Assembly (NCBI GenBank): GCA_018224345.1
Contig: JAGTUW010000029.1
Span: forward strand, 1 to 10,753
Reading direction: 5' to 3'
DNA from: Bacteroidota bacterium
GTDB lineage: Bacteria > Bacteroidota > Ignavibacteria > SZUA-365
Length of the DNA stretch: 10,753 nucleotides
This document shows positions 1 to 6,912 of the stretch, in pieces. The translations under genes were made by a program, and so were the position numbers. How positions within the stretch are numbered: position 1 is the first letter of the stretch; each line of letters begins with the position of its first letter. The notes below the pieces were generated by a model, which saw only the letters and a list, made by a program, of their open reading frames with translations, made no database searches and was not told where the DNA came from.

Positions 1-1
1 G

Positions 2-1519
2 ACCATATTTGAGGAGGTCATTGATGAACGGACTGGTGCTGTCGTCGTGCTGCCCGTGCCGTTCGGCACGGCTTCTGGTATCGAACGGGTAATCGAGCTT
101 TCCAATGATGCGCTCACTGATCGCCCGTTGGTAAACAATCAGCCTTATTACTTTGCCGTTACTGCATATTCCTACAACGACGAGGATCCCGAGGCCACGC
201 CCCGGCAGCTTGAGTCGACACCACGCATCCTTGAGATACGTCCGAAAACCACTGATCCGGGATACCGGGCCGGTGCGGACTTCAAGGAGAATCTGCAGGT
301 CCTTCATACCGAGGGTGTGTCGACGGGCTCCGTGCTGGTACGTGTCATCGATCAGAACAATCTGACTGGCGACAGCTACGCAGTGACATTTGAATCGATT
401 GGCAAAGTGGATGTCGATTTCTACGGAGACATTCTGGAATTCGACAATTATGCCTGGAATCTTACCAACTCATCGACGAATCAACGGTTGATCGACAAAG
501 CTTCCGCATTCGGCGGTCTTGAGACCGACTATTTTACACTGGACGGATTCCAGATCGGTGTGCAAGGTTCGGGACATTACAAGACCGGTGAGGAAATCCT
601 CAGGGTCGAGTGGGAAGGTGGCCCGCAGGTGTATCTGGACTACTTCGGTTTCTGGCTGGTCGGCTGGGATTTCTTCGGTAGCAGCATTATGCCCTATGAA
701 GTCAAAACGGTAGTTGAAGTCCGTTTCGATCGCAACACTTCATCGAAAGGGTATGTCTATCTGCGCGGATCGGATCCCAACTATGCCTACCAGGGTTATT
801 ACGATTCCCCGATGACCATCTGGGACGTCACGGACTCGGACAATCCACGGCAGATCTCTTTTGCTCTCGTTGAGCAGGAAGGGGTGGCAGCAAAGAATAA
901 CCAGTTCAATCCGACAGCGAACCCGGGTGATCGCGAGTATCTTTTCATTCTCGACGAAACTTACAGCGAGACACCGAATCCCGCTTACACAGGTGATTTC
1001 ACTATTCTGGCCAATGCGGATCAGATGCCCATTCTCTATGCCGCATGGTCGTACCAGGGACCGGCTGCCGACGGCTCGACCTTCCCCTGGCAGAATGGCG
1101 ACATCTGGCGCTGGATTCCCAATGTCGCCTTTGACAGCGACGATGTATTCACATTCACAACTCCAAAAGCAAGCTTCAGCGTGGAAGCGGCGAAGGCGGA
1201 TGTCGACGACATTCAGGTCTTCCCGAATCCGTATCTGGCTTCCAACGAACAGGAGCTGAACAAATATCAGCGCTTCGTGACGTTCAACCATCTCCCTGAG
1301 CGCGCCAGTTTCCGCGTCTATACAGTTGACGGGACACTGGTTCGCTCCTTCGAGAAAAATGATGGTTCACAACTCGCGACCTGGGACCTCCAGAACGACA
1401 ACGGACTTCCCGTTGCAAGCGGCATGTACATCATTCATATCGAGATGCCTGATCTGGGGACCGAAAAGGTGCTCAAACTCGGCGTCGTCAGCGAGGCGCA
1501 GTATCTCGACCGGATTTAG
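2..1519 (+). CDS. Large secreted protein, C-terminal part, with T9SS type A sorting domain (5' end outside window)
   Basis: The frame is open from base 2 with no stop and no convincing start, so this is the last 505 residues of a longer protein. Near the visible N-terminus is a fibronectin-III-like stretch (NNQPYYFAVTAYSYN, about residues 44-58). A long beta-rich region rich in Asp, Tyr and Gly follows, which I cannot assign to a family. The last ~100 residues (from about 402) are a typical T9SS C-terminal domain: VFPNP, then a strand with LPERASFRVYTVDGTLVRSF, WDLQNDNG, and VASGMYIIHI. In this family the domain directs a protein that has crossed the inner membrane through the T9SS outer-membrane channel and is often cleaved on attachment or release. 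A short tail (SEAQYLDRI) extends beyond the last predicted strand. The next gene encodes a PorV/PorQ-family protein, which fits a T9SS cargo. The function of the exported part is unknown. Confidence 0.85.
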   Translation, partial: TIFEEVIDERTGAVVVLPVPFGTASGIERVIELSNDALTDRPLVNNQPYYFAVTAYSYNDEDPEATPRQLESTPRILEIRPKTTDPGYRAGADFKENLQVLHTEGVSTGSVLVRVIDQNNLTGDSYAVTFESIGKVDVDFYGDILEFDNYAWNLTNSSTNQRLIDKASAFGGLETDYFTLDGFQIGVQGSGHYKTGEEILRVEWEGGPQVYLDYFGFWLVGWDFFGSSIMPYEVKTVVEVRFDRNTSSKGYVYLRGSDPNYAYQGYYDSPMTIWDVTDSDNPRQISFALVEQEGVAAKNNQFNPTANPGDREYLFILDETYSETPNPAYTGDFTILANADQMPILYAAWSYQGPAADGSTFPWQNGDIWRWIPNVAFDSDDVFTFTTPKASFSVEAAKADVDDIQVFPNPYLASNEQELNKYQRFVTFNHLPERASFRVYTVDGTLVRSFEKNDGSQLATWDLQNDNGLPVASGMYIIHIEMPDLGTEKVLKLGVVSEAQYLDRI

Positions 1520-1589
1520 TCGTTTACTTCGCACGACACAGTATGAATATCGAAACGTTGTGAATCAGAATCATCAAAGGAGATACATC

Positions 1590-2639
1590 ATGCGTACTAC
1601 GCTTTCTACTTTCCTGGCGGTTGTGATGGTGCTCGCATTGACGGGTGCCACTGCAATGGCCGGAGGTGGCGATCGCAGCGGAACCGCGGGGGCATCCCAA
1701 TTATTGGTCCCCGTCGGTGCTCGTGGCATCGCGCTCGGCAGCTCATACAGTGCCGGCATCTCCGGTTTGAATGCCATATACTATAATCCTGCAGGTCTTT
1801 CGGCCAGCAGGCAATCAGCCGAAGCAATGTTCTCGCATATGCAGAGCTTCGGAGACATCGGTGTCGATTACGCCGCCGTTGGAGCGCGTTTCGCCGGTTT
1901 CGGCCATCTCGCTTTCTCGATAAAATCACTCTCGTTCGGCGATATCGATCTGACCGACGAGAGAAGTCCCGACGGAACAGGTGCCATCTGGTCTCCGACG
2001 TTCGTCGCTCTCGGTTTGACGTATTCACGTGCACTTACCGATCGCATCCGCGCCGGTGTAACTGCGTACCTGATCAATGAGGACCTCTACCGCGTATCGA
2101 CATCGACGACCGCATTCGATATCGGTGTACAGTACCAGGGTCTGGCCGGTGTTCGCGGACTTTCTCTCGGTGTGACGCTGCGTCACCTTGGTGGCAACAT
2201 GAAGTATGACGGACCAGGACTGGTGCGCCAGGCGGATGAGCTTGACAGTAAACGTGATCCGCAATTGTTGCGTATCGAGGCCGCGGGGTTCAGCTTGCCC
2301 ACATCGCTGGAACTTTCCGCTGCATACACCCGGGCGTTCACGGATCTGCATCTGGTCACATTCTCGGGCGCCTTCGAGAACAACAACTATCTCAACGATC
2401 AGTACCGCCTCGGTGTGGAGTATAGCTTCAGGAACTTCTTCTTTCTGCGCGGCTCCTACAACCTTGCTGACGGAGCATACAATGATGCCTTCGGAGAAAG
2501 TGCATATCAGTACGGTGCAGCTTTCGGCGCGGGCGTCAATTTAAATACCGGTGATTTGATCATTGGTGTGGATTATGCTTACCGTGACATGGAAATCTTC
2601 AGCGGTAACCATGTCATCACGGTCAACTTCGGGTTCTGA
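1590..2639 (+). CDS. PorV/PorQ family outer-membrane protein
   Basis: A 349-residue predicted outer-membrane beta-barrel. ATG 1590 is preceded by a good ribosome site (AAAGGAGA, 1576-1583); the frame is open further upstream but overlaps the previous gene. Residues 1-24 look like a signal peptide (hydrophobic core FLAVVMVLALTG, cleavage near AMA). The family signature follows: GTAGASQLLVPVGARGIALG (31-50), then NAIYYNPAGL (61-70). In this family the segment precedes a FadL-like barrel. Alternating polar/apolar strands run to the end, and the last residue is Phe, as is common for barrel proteins. Known PorV binds T9SS C-terminal domains and shuttles cargo to the attachment complex. Whether this copy is the general PorV or a partner dedicated to the upstream cargo cannot be decided here. 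The gap to the upstream gene is only 70 bases, so cotranscription is likely. Confidence 0.85.
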   Translation: MRTTLSTFLAVVMVLALTGATAMAGGGDRSGTAGASQLLVPVGARGIALGSSYSAGISGLNAIYYNPAGLSASRQSAEAMFSHMQSFGDIGVDYAAVGARFAGFGHLAFSIKSLSFGDIDLTDERSPDGTGAIWSPTFVALGLTYSRALTDRIRAGVTAYLINEDLYRVSTSTTAFDIGVQYQGLAGVRGLSLGVTLRHLGGNMKYDGPGLVRQADELDSKRDPQLLRIEAAGFSLPTSLELSAAYTRAFTDLHLVTFSGAFENNNYLNDQYRLGVEYSFRNFFFLRGSYNLADGAYNDAFGESAYQYGAAFGAGVNLNTGDLIIGVDYAYRDMEIFSGNHVITVNFGF

Positions 2640-2657
2640 CGACCCATGTCTACAGTG

Positions 2658-2691
2658 ACACCAAGGGCCTGCTTCGGCGGGCCCTTGGTGT
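2658..2691 (+). terminator. Strong UUCG-loop hairpin after the PorV-like gene
   Basis: The arms 2658-2672 and 2677-2691 pair over 15 positions, with 14 Watson-Crick pairs and one G-U, around a C(UUCG)G tetraloop. It begins 19 bases after the PorV-like stop. There is no real T-run downstream (TTCATGTC), so it may act as a factor-assisted terminator or as a 3'-end stabiliser rather than a classic intrinsic terminator. Confidence 0.75.
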
Positions 2692-2832
2692 TCATGTCAT
2701 GCCGCAAACTGAACAGTGGAAGCTGTCGGGCGATGCAGTGCCCATGTCGGCAGCGAGCCGGATGACATCCTTCCCGCGCGATGAATAGCAGCAGCTGATT
2801 ACCTGGTCATGGGACAGGGGGCGCATTTCGTG

Positions 2833-2860
2833 TTGATTTATTGACCGGGAATGCTAGTTT
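2833..2860 (+). promoter_or_regulatory. Possible promoter for the GWxTD-LPS gene group
   Basis: TTGATT (2833-2838) and TAGTTT (2855-2860) are separated by 16 bases. Transcription would begin near 2867, giving a leader of about 48 bases before the ATG at 2915. TAGTTT also resembles part of the Bacteroidota -7 element (TAnnTTTG). The placement is sensible, downstream of the hairpin and upstream of three same-strand genes, but the match is only moderate. I see nothing else convincing in the 2692-2832 stretch. Confidence 0.35.
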
Positions 2861-2914
2861 AGAAGGAACAATCGAGACGCAGCGATTATCGCAGTCAGTT
2901 ATCAGGACAGTACA

Positions 2915-4279
2915 ATGAATTTTCGACATTTTCTTCTCATCATGTTGTGCGCTTCGCTTTCTGCTCCCGCACAGCAGAACGATTTCCGGATGAATATCGA
3001 TTTGGCGGCCTTCAAATATGACAAGGGGTCGAGCTTTGTCGAACTGTACTACACTTTCCCGCGCTCCGGACTCACGTATTCCGAGCATGAAGGAGCATTT
3101 CGCGGGTCGGTTCTTGTCCACAGCATCATCCGGCGTGTGGATGAGGAAATGGATCCTGTCATGAGGAACTGGCGTGTTCCCGTCATTCTTGCCGATACTA
3201 TCAACCTTCATGATCAGGCATTGATCGGCTGCGTCAATTTTCTGTTGGAGCCGGGATTGTACCGTTTTGCCGTCATCAGCCGTGACGAAGCACATCCCGC
3301 AATGAGTGACAGTATTGAAATCGCTTACGAAGTGAGGGATTTCGAGACAAGAAATCCGCAGTTCAGCGATATAGAATTGGCATCGTCAATACAGCAGACC
3401 GAAGAGGATGAGAACAACATCTTTTATAAAAACACACTGGAGGTGATCCCGAACCCAACCCGTCTTTTCGGGAGGGAGTTGCCTGTCCTGATGTATTATG
3501 CCGAGATGTACAACCTCGACAAGGAAGATTTTCTTGTCAAGAGCGAGGTCGTCAGTTCCTACGGCCGCACGATGACTGGCAAAACGCATGCACGCTCCGG
3601 AAAGCACGAATCCCGCGTTGAAGCGGGTACGTTGAATCTCGGCGCACTGCCTTCCGGCATGTACACTCTGATCCTTTCACTCGGGGATACAACCGAACAC
3701 TTCACGCAATCGCAAAGTAAAGCCTTTTATGTATTCAATCCGGATATCCCATTCGACAGCGTCGAAGCCCGTGGGATTGCAGATTTGATAGCAGCGGAGT
3801 TCGCCGGTATGGGTGAGGACGAGCTGGACGATAGTTTCGATATGGCTCGCTACATATCAACGAAAAATGAAAGAGATATCTGGAAGTCGCTGAGTGGATC
3901 GGAATCCAAGCGGAAATTTCTCACGAAGTTCTGGCGGGACCGGGACGAAGATCAGAATTCGGCATTCAACGAATACTATGCCGAGCACAAGCAACGCGTG
4001 ATGATCAGCAATGAGCAATTCAGGACCGCATACCAACCTGGATGGAAGTCGGACCGTGGTCGCGTGTACATCCTCTACGGGCCACCGGATTACGTGGATC
4101 GGCGGTTGAACGAAAGCGACATGAAACCGCATATCATCTGGCGCTATGACTACATCGAAGGCGGTGTGGATTTTATTTTTGTCGATCGTTCGGGCTTCAA
4201 TAACTTCGAACTCGTTCATTCCACCATGCGTAACGAAATCAACAATCCCGATTGGGAGCGTTCGGCATCGACGCGATAA
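2915..4279 (+). CDS. Secreted GWxTD-domain protein
   Basis: A 454-residue protein. ATG 2915 has an AGGA ribosome site (2904-2907) at good spacing. Residues 1-19 form a signal peptide (hydrophobic core FLLIMLCASLS, cleavage near APA); the Cys at 12 has no proper lipobox, so I do not call a lipoprotein. The middle region (about 25-275) is beta-rich. From about residue 310 the C-terminus matches the GWxTD domain: KFLTKFWRDRD (334-343), QFRTAYQPGW (368-377), DRGRVYILYGPPD (380-392), then IIWRYDY and VDFIFVD (407-423). The name-giving motif reads GWKSD, with Ser in place of Thr. The domain is common in Bacteroidota, Ignavibacteria and Acidobacteriota, but its biochemical role is unknown. The next gene, an LPS acyltransferase, begins within a few bases of the stop, so a cell-envelope role is plausible but unproven. 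Confidence 0.85.
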   Translation: MNFRHFLLIMLCASLSAPAQQNDFRMNIDLAAFKYDKGSSFVELYYTFPRSGLTYSEHEGAFRGSVLVHSIIRRVDEEMDPVMRNWRVPVILADTINLHDQALIGCVNFLLEPGLYRFAVISRDEAHPAMSDSIEIAYEVRDFETRNPQFSDIELASSIQQTEEDENNIFYKNTLEVIPNPTRLFGRELPVLMYYAEMYNLDKEDFLVKSEVVSSYGRTMTGKTHARSGKHESRVEAGTLNLGALPSGMYTLILSLGDTTEHFTQSQSKAFYVFNPDIPFDSVEARGIADLIAAEFAGMGEDELDDSFDMARYISTKNERDIWKSLSGSESKRKFLTKFWRDRDEDQNSAFNEYYAEHKQRVMISNEQFRTAYQPGWKSDRGRVYILYGPPDYVDRRLNESDMKPHIIWRYDYIEGGVDFIFVDRSGFNNFELVHSTMRNEINNPDWERSASTR

Positions 4280-4283
4280 CGAT

Positions 4284-5198
4284 GTGTCAGCGTTGAAGTC
4301 CACTCTCGAATACATGCTCTTTGCCGGTATCGCAGGTCTGCTGCGGCTTCTGCCTCTGCGTGGTGTCCGATTGTTTGCAAGATGGACTGCAACGTTGGTC
4401 TGGTACTGTGTCCCCGTGCGGAAAGCTCTCACGCTGATGCAATTACGTTCAGCTTTTCCCGATCGCGAAGACAAGGAGATCCGTGCGATTGCCCGTGGCT
4501 CCTATCACAACCTGATCACCACCATTTTTGAACTGATGTGGACCCCCCGGCTTGATGACGAAATGCTGGCTCGCATTATAACAGTGCGGAATCCGGAGGT
4601 TATTGAGCGCACGATGCGTCGCGGGTCAGGAGCTGTGTTCATGTCCGGACATTTCGGCAACTGGGAATGGATGTCGATCGGAGCCGCGCGTCTGCTATCC
4701 GTGCAAATGACTGTGATTGTTCATTCCATTCACAACCGTGCGGTCGACGATCTGGTCGAAGCCTGGCGCGGACATTTCGGAAACCGTATCGTCCCGATGG
4801 GAGTGTCCATCCGGGAAATAATTCTTGCGCTGCGTAATCGCGGTGCCGTTGCGTTGCTCGCAGATCAGAGTGGCCCGAGCGGTTCGCTCTATGTCCCTTT
4901 TTTCGGCAGGCCTGCCGCGACCTATGAAGGACCGGCCACATTCGCACTTCGTATGGGAGCACCTGTGATCATGGTATTCTCCCTGCGAAGAGAAGACGGA
5001 AATTATGAGATCCATGCCGAAGAAATCCCCACGCACGATCTCAAGGGGTGTTCCGAAGAGAATGTGCGGGAACTGACGCGCCGGCATGTACGTGTTCTCG
5101 AACGCATCATACGGGAACATCCATCGCACTGGCTCTGGCAACACAAACGCTGGAAACATGCGCCAAAACATGATAATATAATAATAGAAGATCCGTAA
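4284..5198 (+). CDS. Lysophospholipid/lipid A acyltransferase, LpxL/HtrB family
   Basis: In this family the enzyme transfers a secondary acyl chain onto a lipid A precursor at the inner face of the inner membrane. The protein has 304 residues from GTG 4284, the usual family length. The frame is open upstream to 4146 but that part overlaps the GWxTD gene. TTG 4293 and ATG 4314 are alternatives, and none has a clear ribosome site. I prefer 4284 because ALKSTLEYMLFAGIAGLLRL gives the expected N-terminal membrane helix. The catalytic HX4(D/E) motif is HFGNWE (123-128). Later signatures are LADQSG (192-197), VPFFGRPA (204-211) and the terminal HWLWQHKRWK (282-291). It lies between the GWxTD protein and a glycosyltransferase. 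The family is certain; the acyl donor and exact position acylated are not. Confidence 0.88.
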   Translation: MSALKSTLEYMLFAGIAGLLRLLPLRGVRLFARWTATLVWYCVPVRKALTLMQLRSAFPDREDKEIRAIARGSYHNLITTIFELMWTPRLDDEMLARIITVRNPEVIERTMRRGSGAVFMSGHFGNWEWMSIGAARLLSVQMTVIVHSIHNRAVDDLVEAWRGHFGNRIVPMGVSIREIILALRNRGAVALLADQSGPSGSLYVPFFGRPAATYEGPATFALRMGAPVIMVFSLRREDGNYEIHAEEIPTHDLKGCSEENVRELTRRHVRVLERIIREHPSHWLWQHKRWKHAPKHDNIIIEDP

Positions 5199-5213
5199 TA
5201 ATGCTGGTATGAT

Positions 5214-6443
5214 ATGAGTACGATTTGCAGTGCCGAGTGGATCGCTGGTGAGGAAAGGGTAATTGCGCGTGTGAGTGGCGCAATACTGATTATTCAGACG
5301 GCCTATGCGGGAGATCTGATCCTGACGCTCCCGCTGATCGAGGAAGCGGCACTGCAGTATCCTGAGGTTCCGATCGATGTGCTGTGCATTCCCTCGACCG
5401 TGGATTTGCTTGCAAACAATCCCTTTGTCCGCCGTTGCATTGTCTATGACAAGCGCAAGGGGCGGCCACCGCTGCACAGGTTGCTCAGGGATCTGAGTCG
5501 CGAGGGGTATAGCCTCTGCCTTTGTCCGCATCGGTCATTCCGCAGTGCCTTGCTGGCTTTTGCCTCGCGCGCGCCAAAGCGGATCACGTTTGATCGTTCA
5601 GCGGCGACCTGGCTGTTTACCGATGTCTTTTCCTACAGGGAGGATTGGCATGAAGTCGAACGCAACCGTTCGCTGCTCTCAGAAGGGCAGCAGCCCGTAC
5701 CCACCCATCGCACACCACGGTTATACCCATCGGAACAGGATTACGAGAGAGTTGCTTCATTATTGCGTCGGTGCGACGGACCCTCGCGCTATATCTGTGT
5801 GGCACCGGGTTCCGTCTGGTCCACCAAACGCTGGACGGAGGAGGGGTTTGCGGCGCTCATACGTCACTTCTCATCGACGCATACCGTTTTCCTGATCGGT
5901 GGGAAGGAGGATCATGAACGTTGCAGCCGCATTGCCCGGGGAGCATGTTGCGTTCCGCCGTCAGGATCGGAATGGAGCGAGTTGGAATTCAATGCCGCTA
6001 CCGGAGGAGATGCAGGGGTGGTGGATGTCAATGCTGATTTCCCGGTGGAGGGGAGACAGGCGGATGCAGTGGAGTTGCGGGACAGCGATCACTGTATTAT
6101 CAATGTGGCTGGCGAGCTTGGTTTTCTTGCTTCGGCCGCGCTCATCGAGAATGCCGAGCTGCTCGTAAGCAACGACAGCGCACCGGTTCACCTCGCTTCA
6201 GCCATGCGAACCCCGGTGGTCGAAATATACGGTGCGACCACACCCGATCTCGGGTTCTCTCCCTATGGCGTTCCGCACCGCTTTGCCCAACGTGAAGACC
6301 TCGACTGTCGCCCCTGTGCAGAGCATGGAGGCAGGGAATGTCCGATAGGTACCCTTGTCTGTATGCGGGAACTCTATTCCAGACAGGTGATCGAGACCGC
6401 GGAGGAGTTGCTGCCGTCTTCACCGGAACGCGGGTCGGCGTAG
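5214..6443 (+). CDS. Glycosyltransferase family 9 (LPS heptosyltransferase type) with an internal insertion
   Basis: A 409-residue GT-B fold enzyme. The family transfers heptose from ADP-heptose to the LPS inner core in the cytoplasm. ILIIQTAYAGDLILTLPLIE (24-43) is the typical N-terminal strand-loop-helix. IGGKEDHE, NVAGELG (297-303) and NDSAPVHLASAM (319-330) are the C-terminal donor-site landmarks. A Cys-rich end (DCRPC, ECPIG, VCMREL) is frequent in GT9. ATG 5214 has no clear ribosome site. GTG 5271 has AGGAAAGGG (5251-5259) in front and begins exactly at the family N-terminus (VSGAILIIQ), so the true protein may be 390 residues. About 68 residues separate GGKED from NVAGE, roughly 40 more than I remember in WaaF-like enzymes, which suggests an inserted surface loop. 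It follows the acyltransferase by 15 bases, so the two probably form an LPS operon. Confidence 0.87.
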   Translation: MSTICSAEWIAGEERVIARVSGAILIIQTAYAGDLILTLPLIEEAALQYPEVPIDVLCIPSTVDLLANNPFVRRCIVYDKRKGRPPLHRLLRDLSREGYSLCLCPHRSFRSALLAFASRAPKRITFDRSAATWLFTDVFSYREDWHEVERNRSLLSEGQQPVPTHRTPRLYPSEQDYERVASLLRRCDGPSRYICVAPGSVWSTKRWTEEGFAALIRHFSSTHTVFLIGGKEDHERCSRIARGACCVPPSGSEWSELEFNAATGGDAGVVDVNADFPVEGRQADAVELRDSDHCIINVAGELGFLASAALIENAELLVSNDSAPVHLASAMRTPVVEIYGATTPDLGFSPYGVPHRFAQREDLDCRPCAEHGGRECPIGTLVCMRELYSRQVIETAEELLPSSPERGSA

Positions 6444-6466
6444 ATATGTGTTTTCAGTTCCGCATG

Positions 6467-6493
6467 AAAAAAGGCAGCCCTGGAGCCGCCTTT
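6467..6493 (-). terminator. Intrinsic terminator of the fmdB end of the - strand operon
   Basis: Read on the - strand, AAAGGCGGC and GCTGCCTTT pair over 9 positions (one G-U) around a 6-base loop, and the second arm runs into a six-T tract. It lies 23 bases past the fmdB stop. On the + strand the same hairpin is followed by only three T, although a flanking CGCATGAAA/TTTCATGCG pair (6461-6469 with 6491-6499) offers an alternative longer fold. It may therefore also help stop transcription from the convergent glycosyltransferase gene. Confidence 0.8.
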
Positions 6494-6515
6494 CATGCGT
6501 GAGATTGTTGCGCGG

Positions 6516-6848
6516 TTATGCGGCCGCCGTTTCAGTACTTCCGGCAGGACCATCGGATTTGCTTTCCGCCCCCGGCTGTGCCTCCTTGGATGTCTTCGCG
6601 TCAGCATTGCCATCGGCATTGCTATCGGCGGGAGGAGCTTCACTGCCCGTGGGACTGCTTGTCGATTTTTTGTAATCAGTAAGATAGAACCCTGAACCCT
6701 TGAAGAGCAGTCCGGCTCCACCGCCGATCATACGCTGAAGGGCGTCGGCTTCGCATGCGGGACAGGTCGTAAGGAGCGGGTCCTTCATAGACTGAAAAGC
6801 CTCGAAACGATGCCCACACTGTTTGCAGGCGTAATCATATGTTGGCAT
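6516..6848 (-). CDS. FmdB-type zinc-ribbon protein
   Basis: A 110-residue protein. The ATG at 6848 begins the family N-terminus MPTYDYACKQCG; the frame is open upstream to 6941 but that part overlaps coaD and has no family likeness. AGG (6858-6856) gives a well-spaced ribosome site. Cys 8, 11, 29 and 32 form a CxxC-x17-CxxC zinc ribbon. FKGSGFYLTDYK (49-60) is the second conserved family block. From about residue 61 the tail is low complexity (Ser, Ala, Asp, Glu, Gly, Pro) and probably disordered; DNA-level near-repeats around 6600-6632 encode its NADGNADA part. The family was first named from an operon regulator, but most members have no proven function. It is the last gene of the - strand group. 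Confidence 0.88.
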   Translation of the reverse strand: MPTYDYACKQCGHRFEAFQSMKDPLLTTCPACEADALQRMIGGGAGLLFKGSGFYLTDYKKSTSSPTGSEAPPADSNADGNADAKTSKEAQPGAESKSDGPAGSTETAAA

Positions 6849-6873
6849 GGATGTACCTAATCTGATAGTGTGT

Positions 6874-6900
6874 TTTATATGATGATGCATCATCATCCAA
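6874..6900 (-). promoter_or_regulatory. Likely fmdB promoter containing a perfect 18-base palindrome
   Basis: On the - strand, TTGGAT (6900-6895) and TATAAA (6879-6874) are separated by 15 bases, placing a start near 6867 and a leader of about 20 bases before ATG 6848. The spacer is almost entirely the perfect palindrome ATGATGATGCATCATCAT (6879-6896), which also touches both promoter boxes. That geometry is what an operator for a dimeric repressor or a spacer-binding activator would look like. The 15-base spacing is shorter than usual. Confidence 0.4.
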
Positions 6901-6912
6901 GATGAGATGCAT

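Noticed and set aside
740..1291. Open frame of 183 codons on the - strand inside the T9SS cargo gene.
   Set aside because: Covers the conserved sorting domain on the other strand; no independent coding signal.
2699..2788. Possible 29-residue small protein after the PorV-like hairpin.
   Set aside because: ATG and stop exist but there is no ribosome site, no hydrophobic or compositional signature, and it begins just after a strong hairpin.
4146..4283. N-terminal extension of the acyltransferase frame back to 4146.
   Set aside because: Overlaps the conserved end of the GWxTD domain in another frame and adds residues not seen in LpxL-type proteins.
3857..4474. Open frame of 205 codons on the - strand opposite the GWxTD C-terminus and acyltransferase start.
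   Set aside because: The opposite strand carries conserved domain motifs here; the antisense translation is Arg-rich and featureless.
4695..5531. Long - strand open frame (278 codons) opposite the acyltransferase and glycosyltransferase genes.
   Set aside because: It spans two well-supported + strand genes and their junction, has no recognisable motif and no ribosome site; it is an antisense shadow of codon bias.
6461..6499. Inverted repeat CGCATGAAA/TTTCATGCG considered as a mobile-element end or regulator site.
   Set aside because: It encloses the intrinsic terminator between convergent genes and has no transposase or target duplication beside it; an alternative terminator fold is enough.
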